Shown here piece by piece: positions 7,849-16,763 of a DNA stretch of 64,000 nucleotides. A program made the translations under genes and the position numbers. The notes beneath the pieces are model-generated. The model worked only from the letters and a program-made list of their open reading frames with translations, was not told where the DNA came from and made no database searches. Within the stretch, counting starts at the first letter, position 1, and each line of letters begins with the position of its first letter. The stretch is from Paraburkholderia tropica (GTDB lineage: Bacteria; Pseudomonadota; Gammaproteobacteria; Burkholderiales; Burkholderiaceae): positions 62,145 through 126,144 of the forward strand of contig NZ_CAJZAR010000077.1 in assembly GCF_914484835.1 (NCBI RefSeq). The letters run 5' to 3'.

Positions 7849-8634
7849 TTAGCTCTCCGTTTCAATATGCCAGCGCGGTTTGCGTTTTTCCAGAAAGGCG
7901 TTGACGCCCTCGCGCTGGTTGGGCGAATCGAACAAATCGACGAAACGCTCGCGCTCGACCGCGAGCGCCGCGCCGCGCGGCACGCCGTTGCGCGCCTGAT
8001 GAATCAGCGATTTGCTGAACGTGACCGCTTGCGGACTCAGCCCCGCGACGCGCGCGGCCATCGCAAGCGCGGCCTCGCGCGCGCCGCCTTGCGGCACCAC
8101 TTCCTCGACGAGACCGATGCGCAGCGCCGTGGCCGCATCCACGCGCTCGCCCGTGAGAATGATGCGCTTGGCCCAGCCTTCGCCGACGAGCCAGGGCAGC
8201 GTCTGCGTGCCGCATCCGCACGGCAGCAAACCCACGGCGGGCTCGGGCAGCGCCATCTGCGCGTGTTCTTCGGCCACGCGGATATCGCAGGCGAGCGCAC
8301 ATTCGAGACCGCCGCCCATCGCATAGCCGTTGATGGCCGCGAAGGTCACCGCGCGCGCGCTTTGCAGCGTCTCGAACGCCGCGCCGAACGCCGTGGCCGC
8401 CGTGCGCGCGGCTTCGCGGTCGCCGTCGGCGAAGGCGTTCAGATCGGCGCCTGCGCTAAAAAACTTCGGCCCATTGCCCGTGACGACAATGGCGCGCACC
8501 TGCGCCTCGCGGTCGAACGCTTCGACGACCTGCTGAAACTGCCGCAAGCCGTCCACGGTAAAGGCGTTCGCGGGCGGCCGCGCAAGCGTGATGAGCGCGA
8601 CCGCGCCTTCATGCAGATACTCGAATTCGATCAT
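7849..8634 (-). CDS. Enoyl-CoA hydratase
   Basis: This 261-residue crotonase hydrates 2-enoyl-CoA to 3-hydroxyacyl-CoA. It shows the oxyanion segments FFSAGADLNAF and GYAMGGGLE, and both catalytic-type glutamates (GGGLECALACD and ALPEPAVGLLP). Where most members read PGxGGTQ it reads PCGCGTQ, with two cysteines near the active site. Start is the ATG at 8634; a longer open frame upstream overlaps the ligase gene and is not used. In this operon it would hydrate methacrylyl-CoA or another short enoyl-CoA made by the dehydrogenase. Confidence 0.9.
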   Translation of the reverse strand: MIEFEYLHEGAVALITLARPPANAFTVDGLRQFQQVVEAFDREAQVRAIVVTGNGPKFFSAGADLNAFADGDREAARTAATAFGAAFETLQSARAVTFAAINGYAMGGGLECALACDIRVAEEHAQMALPEPAVGLLPCGCGTQTLPWLVGEGWAKRIILTGERVDAATALRIGLVEEVVPQGGAREAALAMAARVAGLSPQAVTFSKSLIHQARNGVPRGAALAVERERFVDLFDSPNQREGVNAFLEKRKPRWHIETES

Positions 8635-8659
8635 GGCGTGACTCCATGCGCGCGCGGGC

Positions 8660-10384
8660 TCAGCCGCGCAGTTCGGGGAAATCCTCTTCCCAGTATTCGT
8701 CGGGCTGGCGCGCGGTGTCGGGCGTGCGGTCCATCTCGCGCCGGCGCAGTTCGACGCGGCGGATCTTGCCCGAAATCGTCTTCGGCAAATCGCTGAATTG
8801 CAGGCGGCGAATGCGCTTGTACGGCGCGAGTTTCTCGCGCGAAAAGCGGAACACTTCGCGCGCGAGATCGGGGCCGATCTCATAGCCCTGACGCACGATC
8901 ACGAACGCCTTCGGCACCGAGAGGCGCAGTTCGTCGGGACTCGGCACCACCGCCGCTTCGGCAATCGCCTCGTGCTCGATCAGCACGCTTTCGAGTTCGA
9001 ACGGACTGAGCCGGTAATCGGACGACTTGAACACATCGTCGGCGCGGCCCACGTAGACGTAGTAGCCGTCCTCGCCGCGCATCGCCACATCGGACGTGTG
9101 GTAGTAGCCGTTGCGCATGGCGTACTCGGTCGCCTTCGCGTTGTTCGCGTAGCCGGTCATCAGGCCGAGCGGACGCAGCGTCGAATCCGGCCCGAGCGGC
9201 AGCGCGATTTCGCCTTCGCTCACGGGCTGATCGTCGGGATCGACGAGTTCGACGCGATAGCCCGGCAACGGCCGCCCCATCGATCCGGCCACCACGGGCT
9301 GGCCCGGCGAATTGCCGATCTGACAGGTGGTTTCGGTCTGGCCGTAACCGTCGCGGATCGTGATGTTCCAGGCGTGGCGCACGCGCTCGATGATCTCGGG
9401 ATTGAGCGGCTCGCCCGCGCCGACGATCTCGCGCAGCTTCACCGGATAGCTCGCGAGCGGCTCCTGCACGAGCATGCGCCACACGGTCGGCGGCGCGCAC
9501 AGCGTGGTCACGCCGCATTGCACGATCGCGTTCAGCGTGTCTTTCGGCACGAAGCGCGCGTAGTTGTAGACGAACACGCAGGCCTGCGCATTCCAAGGCG
9601 CGAAGAAGCAGCTCCACGCGTGCTTGGCCCAGCCCGGCGAGCTGATGTTCCAGTGCACGTCGCCGGGCACGAGGCCGATCCAGTACATCGTCGACAGATG
9701 GCCGACCGGATAGCTCTGATGCGTGTGCTCAACGAGCTTGGGCTTCGAAGTCGTGCCCGAGGTGAAGTAGAGCAGCATCGGATCGCTGGCGCGCGTGGGG
9801 CCGTCGGGCGCGAACGCGGCGCTCGCCTCATAGGCGCGCGACAGATCGATCCACGGCGCGCCGACGTTCGGCGCGCCCACCGCGATACGCTTCACGTTCG
9901 CATCCAGCGTGTCGAATTTCGCGAGTTCGGCTGCATCCACCACGACGTATTGCGCGCCGCCCGCTTCCACGCGCTCGCGCACGTCGTCGGGCGAAAGCTG
10001 CGTGGTGGCGGGCAGCACCACGGCGCCGAGCTTCATCGCCGCGAGCATCACGTCCCAGAGTTCGACGCGGTTCGGCAGCATCAGCAACAGCCGGTCGCCG
10101 CGCCCCACGCCCTGCTCGCGCAGGAAATTCGCCACGCGCGCCGAGCGCTCGGCCATTTGCGCATAGGAATATTGCGTGCCGCCGTTCGCGAGATCGTCGA
10201 CGATCCAGAGCGCCGGATTCGCATTGCCGCGCGCGATCACGTCGAAGTAGTCGAGCGCCCAGTTGAACGTATCGAGCGTCGGCCACGCGAATTCCGCGTA
10301 AGCGCGCGCGTAGTCGGTGCGGTGACGCTGCAGCAGATCGCGTGCGTCGATGAAGGCCTGCGCGGAAGGGGTGAACCCGGTCAT
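8660..10384 (-). CDS. AMP-forming acyl-CoA synthetase
   Basis: This 574-residue ANL-superfamily ligase activates a carboxylic acid with ATP and CoA. The P-loop-like motif is LLYFTSGTTSKPKLVEH. The core motif is DGYGQTETT, the hinge region is YVYVGRADDVFKSSDYRLS, and the catalytic lysine region is LPKTISGKIRRVELR. The SSDYRLSPFE stretch is typical of medium-chain and benzoate-like ligases. It lies between the dehydrogenase and hydratase genes on the same strand (62 bp and 25 bp gaps). It probably supplies the acyl-CoA consumed by the neighbours, such as isobutyrate or a related branched acid. Confidence 0.92.
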   Translation of the reverse strand: MTGFTPSAQAFIDARDLLQRHRTDYARAYAEFAWPTLDTFNWALDYFDVIARGNANPALWIVDDLANGGTQYSYAQMAERSARVANFLREQGVGRGDRLLLMLPNRVELWDVMLAAMKLGAVVLPATTQLSPDDVRERVEAGGAQYVVVDAAELAKFDTLDANVKRIAVGAPNVGAPWIDLSRAYEASAAFAPDGPTRASDPMLLYFTSGTTSKPKLVEHTHQSYPVGHLSTMYWIGLVPGDVHWNISSPGWAKHAWSCFFAPWNAQACVFVYNYARFVPKDTLNAIVQCGVTTLCAPPTVWRMLVQEPLASYPVKLREIVGAGEPLNPEIIERVRHAWNITIRDGYGQTETTCQIGNSPGQPVVAGSMGRPLPGYRVELVDPDDQPVSEGEIALPLGPDSTLRPLGLMTGYANNAKATEYAMRNGYYHTSDVAMRGEDGYYVYVGRADDVFKSSDYRLSPFELESVLIEHEAIAEAAVVPSPDELRLSVPKAFVIVRQGYEIGPDLAREVFRFSREKLAPYKRIRRLQFSDLPKTISGKIRRVELRRREMDRTPDTARQPDEYWEEDFPELRG

Positions 10385-10446
10385 CGTCGTCTCCAGTCTC
10401 TATCGTTTATTTATTTAGCCATCCTTTTCAACTTCATCGCGCTTCG

Positions 10447-11580
10447 TCAAAGCTGACGCGCGATCACCATGCGCTGCACTTCGCTCGTGCCCTCGTAAAT
10501 CTGCGTGATGCGTGCGTCGCGGTAATGGCGCTCGACCGGATAGTCGTTGAGGAAGCCATAGCCGCCGTGAATCTGGATCGCGTGCGAACACACTTCCTCG
10601 GCCATTTCCGACGCGTAGAGCTTGGCCTGCGAAGCCTCCGACAAACACGGCTTGCCGAGCGTGCGCAGGCGCGCCGCGTGATGCACGAGATGGCGCGCGG
10701 CGTTGATGCGCGTGTGCATGTCCGCCAGCATGTTCGCGACGCTTTGATGCTTGATGAGCGGCTCGCCGAACTGCACGCGCTCGTGCGCGTAGGTGCGCGC
10801 CGCGTCGAAGGCCGCGCGCGCGATGCCCAGCGCCTGCGCCGCGATGCCGATGCGCCCGCCTTCGAGATTCGAGAGCGCGATTTTCAGGCCCTCGCCGCGC
10901 TGGCCGAGCAGATTCGCTTCGGGAATCGCGCAATCGACGAAGGCAATCGGACAGGTGTCCGAGGCGCGAATGCCCATTTTCTTTTCGGGCGGCCCGACAT
11001 TGAAGCCCGGCGTATCGGTCGGCACCACGAACGCGGAAATGCCGCGCTTGCCCGCGTCCGGGTCGGTGACCGCGAACACGATCGCGAGGCTCGCACGCGC
11101 GCCATTGGTCACGAACTGCTTGTTGCCGTTGAGCACCCACTGGCCGTCGCGCAACTCGGCGCGCGTGCGCAGATTGTTCGCCTCGGAGCCCGCCTGCGGC
11201 TCGGTCAGGCAGAACGCGCCGATCATCTCGCCGCTCGCGAGCTTCGCGAGCCAGCGGTCCTTCTGCGCGTCGGTGCCGTATTGCAGGATCGGGCCGCAGC
11301 CGACCGAGTTGTGCACGCTCATGAGCGTCGCGCACGAGGCGCAGCCCGCCGCGATCTCCTCCATCGCGAGCGCATAGGCCACGTAGTCGGTGTACGAACC
11401 GCCCTGCTCCTGCGGCACGATCATGCCGAGCAGGCCCAGTTCGCCCAGTTGCGCGACCACCTCGTCGGGCAGCCTGGCGTCGCGGTCCCATTGCGCCGCG
11501 TGGGGCGCGAGGCGCTCCGTGGCGAAATCGCGCGCCGCGTCGCGGATCATGCGCTGGTCTTCGGTATAGAACTCGTCCAT
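10447..11580 (-). CDS. Acyl-CoA dehydrogenase (short/branched-chain)
   Basis: This 377-residue FAD enzyme oxidises acyl-CoA to 2-enoyl-CoA and passes electrons to ETF. Visible signatures are AFCLTEPQAGSEANNLRT, QIHGGYGFLNDYPVERHYRD and ITQIYEGTSEVQRM. The last contains the catalytic Glu position used by short-chain members. Start is the ATG at 11580 with GAAGGGGAC upstream. It is the first gene of the operon, divergent from an AraC-family gene. With the ligase, hydratase and HIBCH-type hydrolase behind it, isobutyryl-CoA is the most economical substrate; this is inference from context. Confidence 0.92.
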   Translation of the reverse strand: MDEFYTEDQRMIRDAARDFATERLAPHAAQWDRDARLPDEVVAQLGELGLLGMIVPQEQGGSYTDYVAYALAMEEIAAGCASCATLMSVHNSVGCGPILQYGTDAQKDRWLAKLASGEMIGAFCLTEPQAGSEANNLRTRAELRDGQWVLNGNKQFVTNGARASLAIVFAVTDPDAGKRGISAFVVPTDTPGFNVGPPEKKMGIRASDTCPIAFVDCAIPEANLLGQRGEGLKIALSNLEGGRIGIAAQALGIARAAFDAARTYAHERVQFGEPLIKHQSVANMLADMHTRINAARHLVHHAARLRTLGKPCLSEASQAKLYASEMAEEVCSHAIQIHGGYGFLNDYPVERHYRDARITQIYEGTSEVQRMVIARQL

Positions 11581-11814
11581 GTTTGTCCCCTTCGTGTCTC
11601 GTGCCGCGCGGCGCGTGTCGTGGATCGGCGTCGTCCACAGCCTTGCTGCCACTGTGGCCCCGGCCGCGCACCGCTGCAAGGCTCGCGAAAAGTTTAGGCA
11701 TCGGCGCACTGGCGTTCGATGCCCGCCACGATCAAACTGACTGAGCGGATTTACCATATCGTCTGCGACAACCCCACCGGAGGCCAGTCCTTGCAGTCAG
11801 GGAAAACCAGCAGA

Positions 11815-12840
11815 GTGAGCGAAAAAGGCACGATTGCGATGAGTCTCGTCAACGAGACGCTGGCGCTCGCGCGTGCCCAGGGACTCGATGTATCGCCGGT
11901 TCTCGATGCCGCGGGCATCGGCGCCGACCAGCTCGACGCGCCGCGCGCGCGCATCAGCGCGGCGCAATACGGCGCGCTGTGGTCGGGCATCGCGCGCGCA
12001 CTCGATGACGAATTCTTCGGCCAGGATTCGCACGCCATGAAAAGCGGCAGCTTCGTCGCGATGACGCACGCGGCGCTCGGCGCGCGCACGGGCCGCCAGG
12101 CGTTGCAGCGCACCGTCCACTTCATGCGCCTCGTGCTCGACGACCTCGCGGGCGAGATCGACATCGACGCCACGCGCGTGCGCGTCACGCTCGTGCATCG
12201 CGCGGGCGTGCGCGCGCCCGCGATGTTCGCCTACGCGACGTGGTTCATCCTCGTCTACGGCTTGCTGAGCTGGCTGGTCGGGCGGCGCATTCCGGTGGCG
12301 GCGGCGCGCTTTCGCTGCGCGCCGCCCGCCGACGCGCACGAATACCAGTCGATGATCTGCGACGACATCGGCTTCGATCAGCCCGAATCGTGGTTCGACC
12401 TCGCGCCCGCATTTCTCGATCTGCCCGTGATCCAGACGGCTAGCTCGGCGCGCGCGTTTCTGCGCAATGCGCCCGGCAATTTCGTCGTGAAGTACCGCAA
12501 TCCGGGCGCGTTCGCGGCGCGTGTGCGCCGCGCGCTGCGCGCCCTGCCCGTGAGCGCGTGGCCGGACGCCGACGCCATCGCGCGCCTGCTCAACGTCGCG
12601 CCCGCGACGCTGCGGCGGCGGCTGCATCAGGAAGGCCAGCGCTGCCAGACGATCAAGGACGAGTTGCGCCGCGACCTCGCGCTGGCCGCGCTGCAAGACC
12701 CCACGCGCGCGGTCGCCGATGTGGCGGCCGCCGTCGGCTTCGCGGAACCGAGCGCCTTTCACCGGGCTTTCCGCAAGTGGACCGGCATGCGCCCCGGCGA
12801 ATACCGCCAATCCCGTGAACGCGGCGCGGGGCGGGGCTGA
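11815..12840 (+). CDS. AraC-family regulator with Arabinose_bd-like N-terminal domain
   Basis: About 341 residues. The N-terminal part (KGTIAMSLVNETLALARAQG onward) matches the domain seen in OruR/ArgR-like AraC regulators. The C-terminal domain (about 245-335) has two helix-turn-helix units ending in VAAAVGFAEPSAFHRAFRKW and GMRPGEYR. I chose the GTG at 11815 because family members usually begin a few residues before the KGTI motif; an ATG at 11839 is possible. It is divergent from the acyl-CoA dehydrogenase operon, which it probably controls in response to an acid or acyl-CoA intermediate. Confidence 0.85.
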   Translation: MSEKGTIAMSLVNETLALARAQGLDVSPVLDAAGIGADQLDAPRARISAAQYGALWSGIARALDDEFFGQDSHAMKSGSFVAMTHAALGARTGRQALQRTVHFMRLVLDDLAGEIDIDATRVRVTLVHRAGVRAPAMFAYATWFILVYGLLSWLVGRRIPVAAARFRCAPPADAHEYQSMICDDIGFDQPESWFDLAPAFLDLPVIQTASSARAFLRNAPGNFVVKYRNPGAFAARVRRALRALPVSAWPDADAIARLLNVAPATLRRRLHQEGQRCQTIKDELRRDLALAALQDPTRAVADVAAAVGFAEPSAFHRAFRKWTGMRPGEYRQSRERGAGRG

Positions 12841-12940
12841 CGACATTCACGCGGCATAACGAAAGGCTCAATCATCCCTTTCGATTATCGGGATAGCACC
12901 TATACTTTTAAGGGTTATCCCTAAGACGAAAGGACGTATC

Positions 12941-13204
12941 ATGACTTCCCTTTCACGTGCCGCGCTTGGCGTGTTCGCCGCCGCGTGCTGTTTCGCCTCG
13001 CTGCCGGCCTCCGCGCAGCCCTACGACCCCTCGCAGCCGATGACGCGCGCGCAAGTCCGCGCCGATCTCGTCGAGTGGCGCGCGGCAGGCTACGATCCGC
13101 TCGACTGGATCGATTACCCCGAAAACGCGCAGCGCGCGGGCGCCATCGTCGCGCAACGCCGCGCGGCACACGCAACGGGTGTCATGCCGCAATCGGTGCA
13201 GTAA
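12941..13204 (+). CDS. Small secreted DUF4148 protein
   Basis: This 87-residue protein has a signal peptide ending at LPASAQP. The mature part carries the DUF4148 core MTRAQVRADLVEWRAAGYDP and then LDWIDYPENAQ. The family is abundant in Burkholderiaceae and its function is unknown. It is probably periplasmic. The ribosome site GAAAGGACG precedes the ATG. The leader holds an imperfect inverted repeat, GGGATA (about 12889) and TTATCCC (about 12916). Two more DUF4148 genes lie near 21 kb. Confidence 0.85.
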   Translation: MTSLSRAALGVFAAACCFASLPASAQPYDPSQPMTRAQVRADLVEWRAAGYDPLDWIDYPENAQRAGAIVAQRRAAHATGVMPQSVQ

Positions 13205-13631
13205 GCGCTCACGTGCAGGCGCGCCACGGCATTCGCCCGCGCGCCAGACCCGCCGAAAGCGGGAATGACGGTCCGCTCCTCGCAGACGGCCCGGCGTGTG
13301 AGTGTTGTGCTGTTCGCGCGCCCTGATCGATCGCGATTTTCGTCTCGGTTCACCCCACGTTTTTTTCCAACGCTTTTGCCCCTTTTTTCGCCGGGCTTCC
13401 CGCCGCAGGGAAGTTGCGCGCGCATCCCTTTCTATCCTTACAGCACGCACTGTTGCAGCGCTTCCACGCGATTCGCGTCGGCATTTCGGCGCGGCGCGGA
13501 CAATTGTTTACAATCCCGCCCGTAACCGCTTCAACCACACGATCCGCGCGACCCGGATGCGCTCCGCCGCCCGTCCGCCGACGCCGATCCCAACAACAAA
13601 TCCACTGCTCGAATCTCAAGGCCCAACCTTC
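13205..13631 (+). promoter_or_regulatory. Leader region of the purine permease gene
   Basis: This 427-bp gap holds no convincing gene. ATTGTTTACAAT at 13503-13514 is a perfect 5-2-5 palindrome about 120 bp before the permease ATG. It overlaps a TTGTTTACAAT promoter-like stretch and could be an operator or -35 region. An identical layout, ATTGTTGACAAT, occurs near 25031. Confidence 0.4.
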
Positions 13632-14933
13632 ATGGACGCCATCAAACGCTATTTCGGCTTCGAAGAGGCAGGCACGAACCTGCGCACCGAAGTGCTCGCC
13701 GGCTTCACCACCTTCCTCACGATGGCCTACATCATCTTCGTGAACCCGGCGATCCTCGGCGACGCCGGCATGCCGAAGGAATCGGTGTTCGTCGCCACCT
13801 GCCTCGTCGCGGCGCTGGCGTCGATCATCATGGGCCTGTACGCGAACTATCCGATCGCGCTCGCGCCCGGCATGGGCCTGAACGCGTACTTCGCGTACGC
13901 GGTGGTCAAGGGCATGGGCTTCACGTGGCAAGCCGCGCTCGGCGCCGTGTTCATCTCGGGCTGCCTGTTCTTCATCGTCACGCTGCTGCGCGTGCGCGAG
14001 GCGATCATCAACGGGATTCCGCACTCGCTGCGGGTGGCGATCACCTCGGGTATCGGCCTCTTTCTCGCGATCATCTCGCTCAAGACCTCGGGCGTGATCG
14101 TCGGCAATCCGGCCACGCTGGTCGCGCTCGGCAACCTGCACGATCCGCACACGATCCTCGCGATCATCGGCTTCTTCGTGATCGTGACGCTCGACGTGCT
14201 CAAGGTGCGCGGCGCGATCCTGATCGGCATCGTGGGTGTGACGGTTCTGTCGTTCTTCTTCGGCGGCAACCAGTTCCACGGCATCTTCTCGGCGCCGCCC
14301 TCGATCGCGCCGACCTTCGCGCAACTCGACATCAAGGGCGCGCTCTCGACCGGCATCCTGAACGTGGTGCTGGTGTTCTTCCTCGTCGAACTGTTCGACG
14401 CGACCGGCACGCTGATGGGCGTCGCGAACCGCGCGGGCCTGCTCGTGCACGGCAAGATGCACCGACTGAACCGCGCGCTGCTCGCGGACAGCACCGCGAT
14501 TCTCGCGGGTTCGGTGCTCGGCACCTCGTCGACGACGGCGTATATCGAAAGCGCCTCGGGCGTGCAAGCGGGCGGCCGCACGGGCGTCACCGCGCTGACC
14601 GTGGCCGTGCTGTTCCTCGCCTGCCTGTTCGTCGCGCCGCTCGCGGGCGTCGTGCCCGCCTACGCGACCGCGCCGGCGCTGCTCTACGTTTCGTGCCTGA
14701 TGCTGCGCGAACTGGCCGACCTGCCCTGGGACGACGCCACCGAAGTCGTGCCCGCCGCGCTGACCGCGCTGGCGATGCCGTTCACGTACTCGATCGCCAA
14801 CGGCGTCGCGTTCGGCTTCATCTCGTACGCGGGCCTGAAGCTGCTGACGGGCCGTCTGCGCGACGTGCGCCTGATCGTCTGGATCATCGCGGCGGTGTTC
14901 CTGTTCCGTTACTTCTATCTCGGCGGCGAGTGA
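13632..14933 (+). CDS. NCS2-family adenine/guanine/hypoxanthine permease
   Basis: This 433-residue inner-membrane protein belongs to the AzgA-like branch of the NCS2 (nucleobase:cation symporter) family. Typical segments are GFTTFLTMAYIIFVNP near the start, ALAPGMGLNAYFAY, VELFDATGTLMGVA and GTSSTTAYIESASGV. These line the substrate path in this family. About 12-14 membrane segments are expected. The branch imports adenine, guanine or hypoxanthine. It is a single gene with its own terminator. Start is the ATG at 13632; the upstream in-frame extension is Arg/Pro-rich and unlikely to be translated. Confidence 0.92.
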   Translation: MDAIKRYFGFEEAGTNLRTEVLAGFTTFLTMAYIIFVNPAILGDAGMPKESVFVATCLVAALASIIMGLYANYPIALAPGMGLNAYFAYAVVKGMGFTWQAALGAVFISGCLFFIVTLLRVREAIINGIPHSLRVAITSGIGLFLAIISLKTSGVIVGNPATLVALGNLHDPHTILAIIGFFVIVTLDVLKVRGAILIGIVGVTVLSFFFGGNQFHGIFSAPPSIAPTFAQLDIKGALSTGILNVVLVFFLVELFDATGTLMGVANRAGLLVHGKMHRLNRALLADSTAILAGSVLGTSSTTAYIESASGVQAGGRTGVTALTVAVLFLACLFVAPLAGVVPAYATAPALLYVSCLMLRELADLPWDDATEVVPAALTALAMPFTYSIANGVAFGFISYAGLKLLTGRLRDVRLIVWIIAAVFLFRYFYLGGE

Positions 14934-14982
14934 TGCCGGCGCGATAGAGGCGATAGACGCGATAGAGACAGCGTCTCGAATG

Positions 14983-15011
14983 AAACGGGCGGCCTGTGGG
15001 CCGCCCGTTTT
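14983..15011 (+). terminator. Intrinsic terminator after the purine permease
   Basis: AAACGGGCGGCC (14983-14994) pairs perfectly with GGCCGCCCGTTT (14999-15010) across a TGTG loop, followed by T. Confidence 0.92.
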
Positions 15012-15149
15012 GCGTTTACGTCACGGGGCTTCGCGGCAAATCTTCGGTAGCCACGTCAAGCTAAACGGTCATGCAGCCGCACGCCGCCGCGCGGGCTACT
15101 TATCATACGGAATTCACACCAGAACGATCCCCGCACAAAGGAGCCGTCC

Positions 15150-15683
15150 GTGGCCAGTTATCCCGCCGCCGCAGAACGCTATTCGAAGCCCGCCATCTTC
15201 TTTCACTGGATCATTTTCCTGCTCGTCGCGCTGGCCTATCTCGCGATCGAAATACGCGGGCCGAAAGGTTCGGACAGCCGCGCATTCTGGAGCAACGTGC
15301 ATTTCTGGTGCGGCACGCTCGTGCTGGCGCTCGCGGTGCTGCGGCTCCTGTGGCGGCTCTGGCACGGCGCGCCGCAGGACATCGACTCGAACCGCGTGCT
15401 CACGTTTCTCTCGCGGCTCGTGCATCTGGCGCTCTATCTGTTTATCTTCGTGCAGCCGCTGCTCGGCATCCTGATGATCAACACCGCCGGGCGTCCGGTC
15501 ACGCTCGCGGGCATCGACCTGCAGATCGTGCTGGTGGGCGCTGATCCCGTCGCGCGCCAGTTCATCAAGGAGGCGCACGAACTGATCGGCAATGCGTTCT
15601 ACTGGGTGATCGGCGTGCATGCGCTCGCGGCCATCGGGCACCATCTGGTGTTCCGCGACAACACGCTGCGGCGCATGATTTAA
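15150..15683 (+). CDS. Cytochrome b561 family protein
   Basis: This 177-residue, four-helix membrane cytochrome of the CybB type has two hemes b. Heme-ligand histidines sit in FFHWIIF, NVHFWCG, RLVHLALYLF and KEAHELIGN, with more in the last helix (VHALAAIGHHL). It moves electrons from quinol or superoxide-type donors in the inner membrane. The GTG start at 15150 follows AAAGGAG at 15137-15143. Confidence 0.92.
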   Translation: MASYPAAAERYSKPAIFFHWIIFLLVALAYLAIEIRGPKGSDSRAFWSNVHFWCGTLVLALAVLRLLWRLWHGAPQDIDSNRVLTFLSRLVHLALYLFIFVQPLLGILMINTAGRPVTLAGIDLQIVLVGADPVARQFIKEAHELIGNAFYWVIGVHALAAIGHHLVFRDNTLRRMI

Positions 15684-15743
15684 CGACGGTTCAAAAAACG
15701 ACGGCTCAAAACGGCCACGCGCCCGCAAGAGGGGCGCGTGGCG
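15683..15743 (-). terminator. Hairpin between cytochrome b561 and the DUF1488 gene
   Basis: GCCACGCGCCC (15715-15725) pairs with GGGCGCGTGGC (15733-15743). Read on the minus strand, the stem is followed by GTTTTG, so it can end the DUF1488 transcript. Two near-identical 15-base direct repeats, AACGACGG(T/C)TCAAAA, start at 15683 and 15699. Confidence 0.6.
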
Positions 15744-15829
15744 TGATGAAGCGCCGGCGCAAGGCGTCCGGCGTGCAGAGGCGATGGGTGGGTTTCAGCG
15801 CATCGCGCGCTCAGACAAGCTCACTCAAC

Positions 15830-16123
15830 TCAAGATCGTGCGCCGTGCGCCTGCACGAAACGCACGTAACCGCTGCGCAGCGTCAGGCACTGCGCGCGGG
15901 TTTCGGAAAGCAGCCTGCGCGCGACCGCCTCGATGCTCTCGCGATGATGATCGAACGCGTCGAGCATGTCCTCGGCACGCGGAGAAGCCGCGCCGAAGTG
16001 ATCTTCCAGCGCCGCCGCCGTGATCGTACATTCCACCCTTTCCCCATCGATCATCGCCGGAAACGCCAACGTCAGTGCGCGTCCCGAATACTCAGGGACT
16101 TCATTCGGAAACTGGATCTGCAT
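15830..16123 (-). CDS. DUF1488 family protein
   Basis: This 97-residue cytosolic protein starts MQIQFPNEVPEYSGRALTL. It contains VECTITAAALEDHFGA, both typical of DUF1488. The function of the family is unknown. A ribosome site (CTGAGG) precedes the ATG. It is a single gene converging with cytochrome b561. Confidence 0.85.
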   Translation of the reverse strand: MQIQFPNEVPEYSGRALTLAFPAMIDGERVECTITAAALEDHFGAASPRAEDMLDAFDHHRESIEAVARRLLSETRAQCLTLRSGYVRFVQAHGARS

Positions 16124-16544
16124 GGGAATGCCTCAGGTTGAGAGGTTCAGCGGGCCGCGCATTCAATGACTGCTCGTCACGACTTGTTGCTCCTCCTCGG
16201 CTTGCGCGCGGGACAACACATCAACCGCCGCGGATGCCGTCTTGCGCGACACGTTTGCGGCGGTTGATTGGATTCACTTTAGGACACTTCCTGCGGCCCG
16301 CAAGGACGACTTTGTCACACGGGCGAAACCTTCGTCGCGGCCCGATTTTCGCCGCGTGCGCAGCAGGCCGATGCGTGCGTGGGACCGAAAGCGCTGCAAC
16401 AAAACCCCGCAAACGCGATTGCAGGCCGATAGACGCGCCGTTGCGCGCACAATCGGCACACAAACGTCCACTCCCGCACCCGCATCACGCGGGCGCATGC
16501 TGCATCGCAACGACGAGCGTGCGCGAACGCGGCCGCTCCAGACG
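16124..16544. repeat. Intergenic region with a 12-bp inverted repeat
   Basis: ATCAACCGCCGC at 16220-16231 is matched by GCGGCGGTTGAT at 16257-16268 with a 25-base loop. No T-run follows, so it is not an ordinary terminator. It may be a regulator site or a Rho-linked hairpin. Nothing else in the gap looks like a gene. Confidence 0.5.
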
Positions 16545-16763
16545 TTACGACTCGCGATGCTGGCGATGCTCGATTTCGAGATCCTTCGGATGCACGGTCA
16601 GCATGACGACGAACGCGGCGATGCCGCCCGCCACCGTCGCCAGTCCGTAGACCACGACATCGTGCTTGTCGAAAAGCAGGCCGTGAATGGCTGCCGCGAG
16701 ACCCGCCAGCGCGACGAAGACGGCGAGCGCCGCCACCAGGATCCTCAATTCGCCATGAACCAT
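16545..16763 (-). CDS. Small two-helix membrane protein (DUF2964-like)
   Basis: This 72-residue protein starts at an ATG at 16763 behind GGGGAG. It has two hydrophobic segments (about residues 8-31, containing VAALAVFVALAGLAAAIHGL, and 37-58, containing VVYGLATVAGGIAAFVVM), separated by FDKHD, and a charged tail. It resembles the small DUF2964 proteins of Burkholderia. Function is unknown. A long open frame on this strand continues far upstream, but only this 3' end shows protein-like composition. Confidence 0.7.
   Translation of the reverse strand: MVHGELRILVAALAVFVALAGLAAAIHGLLFDKHDVVVYGLATVAGGIAAFVVMLTVHPKDLEIEHRQHRES

Noticed and set aside
14941..14970. GCGATAGA repeats after the purine permease
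   Set aside because: Three short imperfect copies of about 10 bp. Too small to suggest a function.
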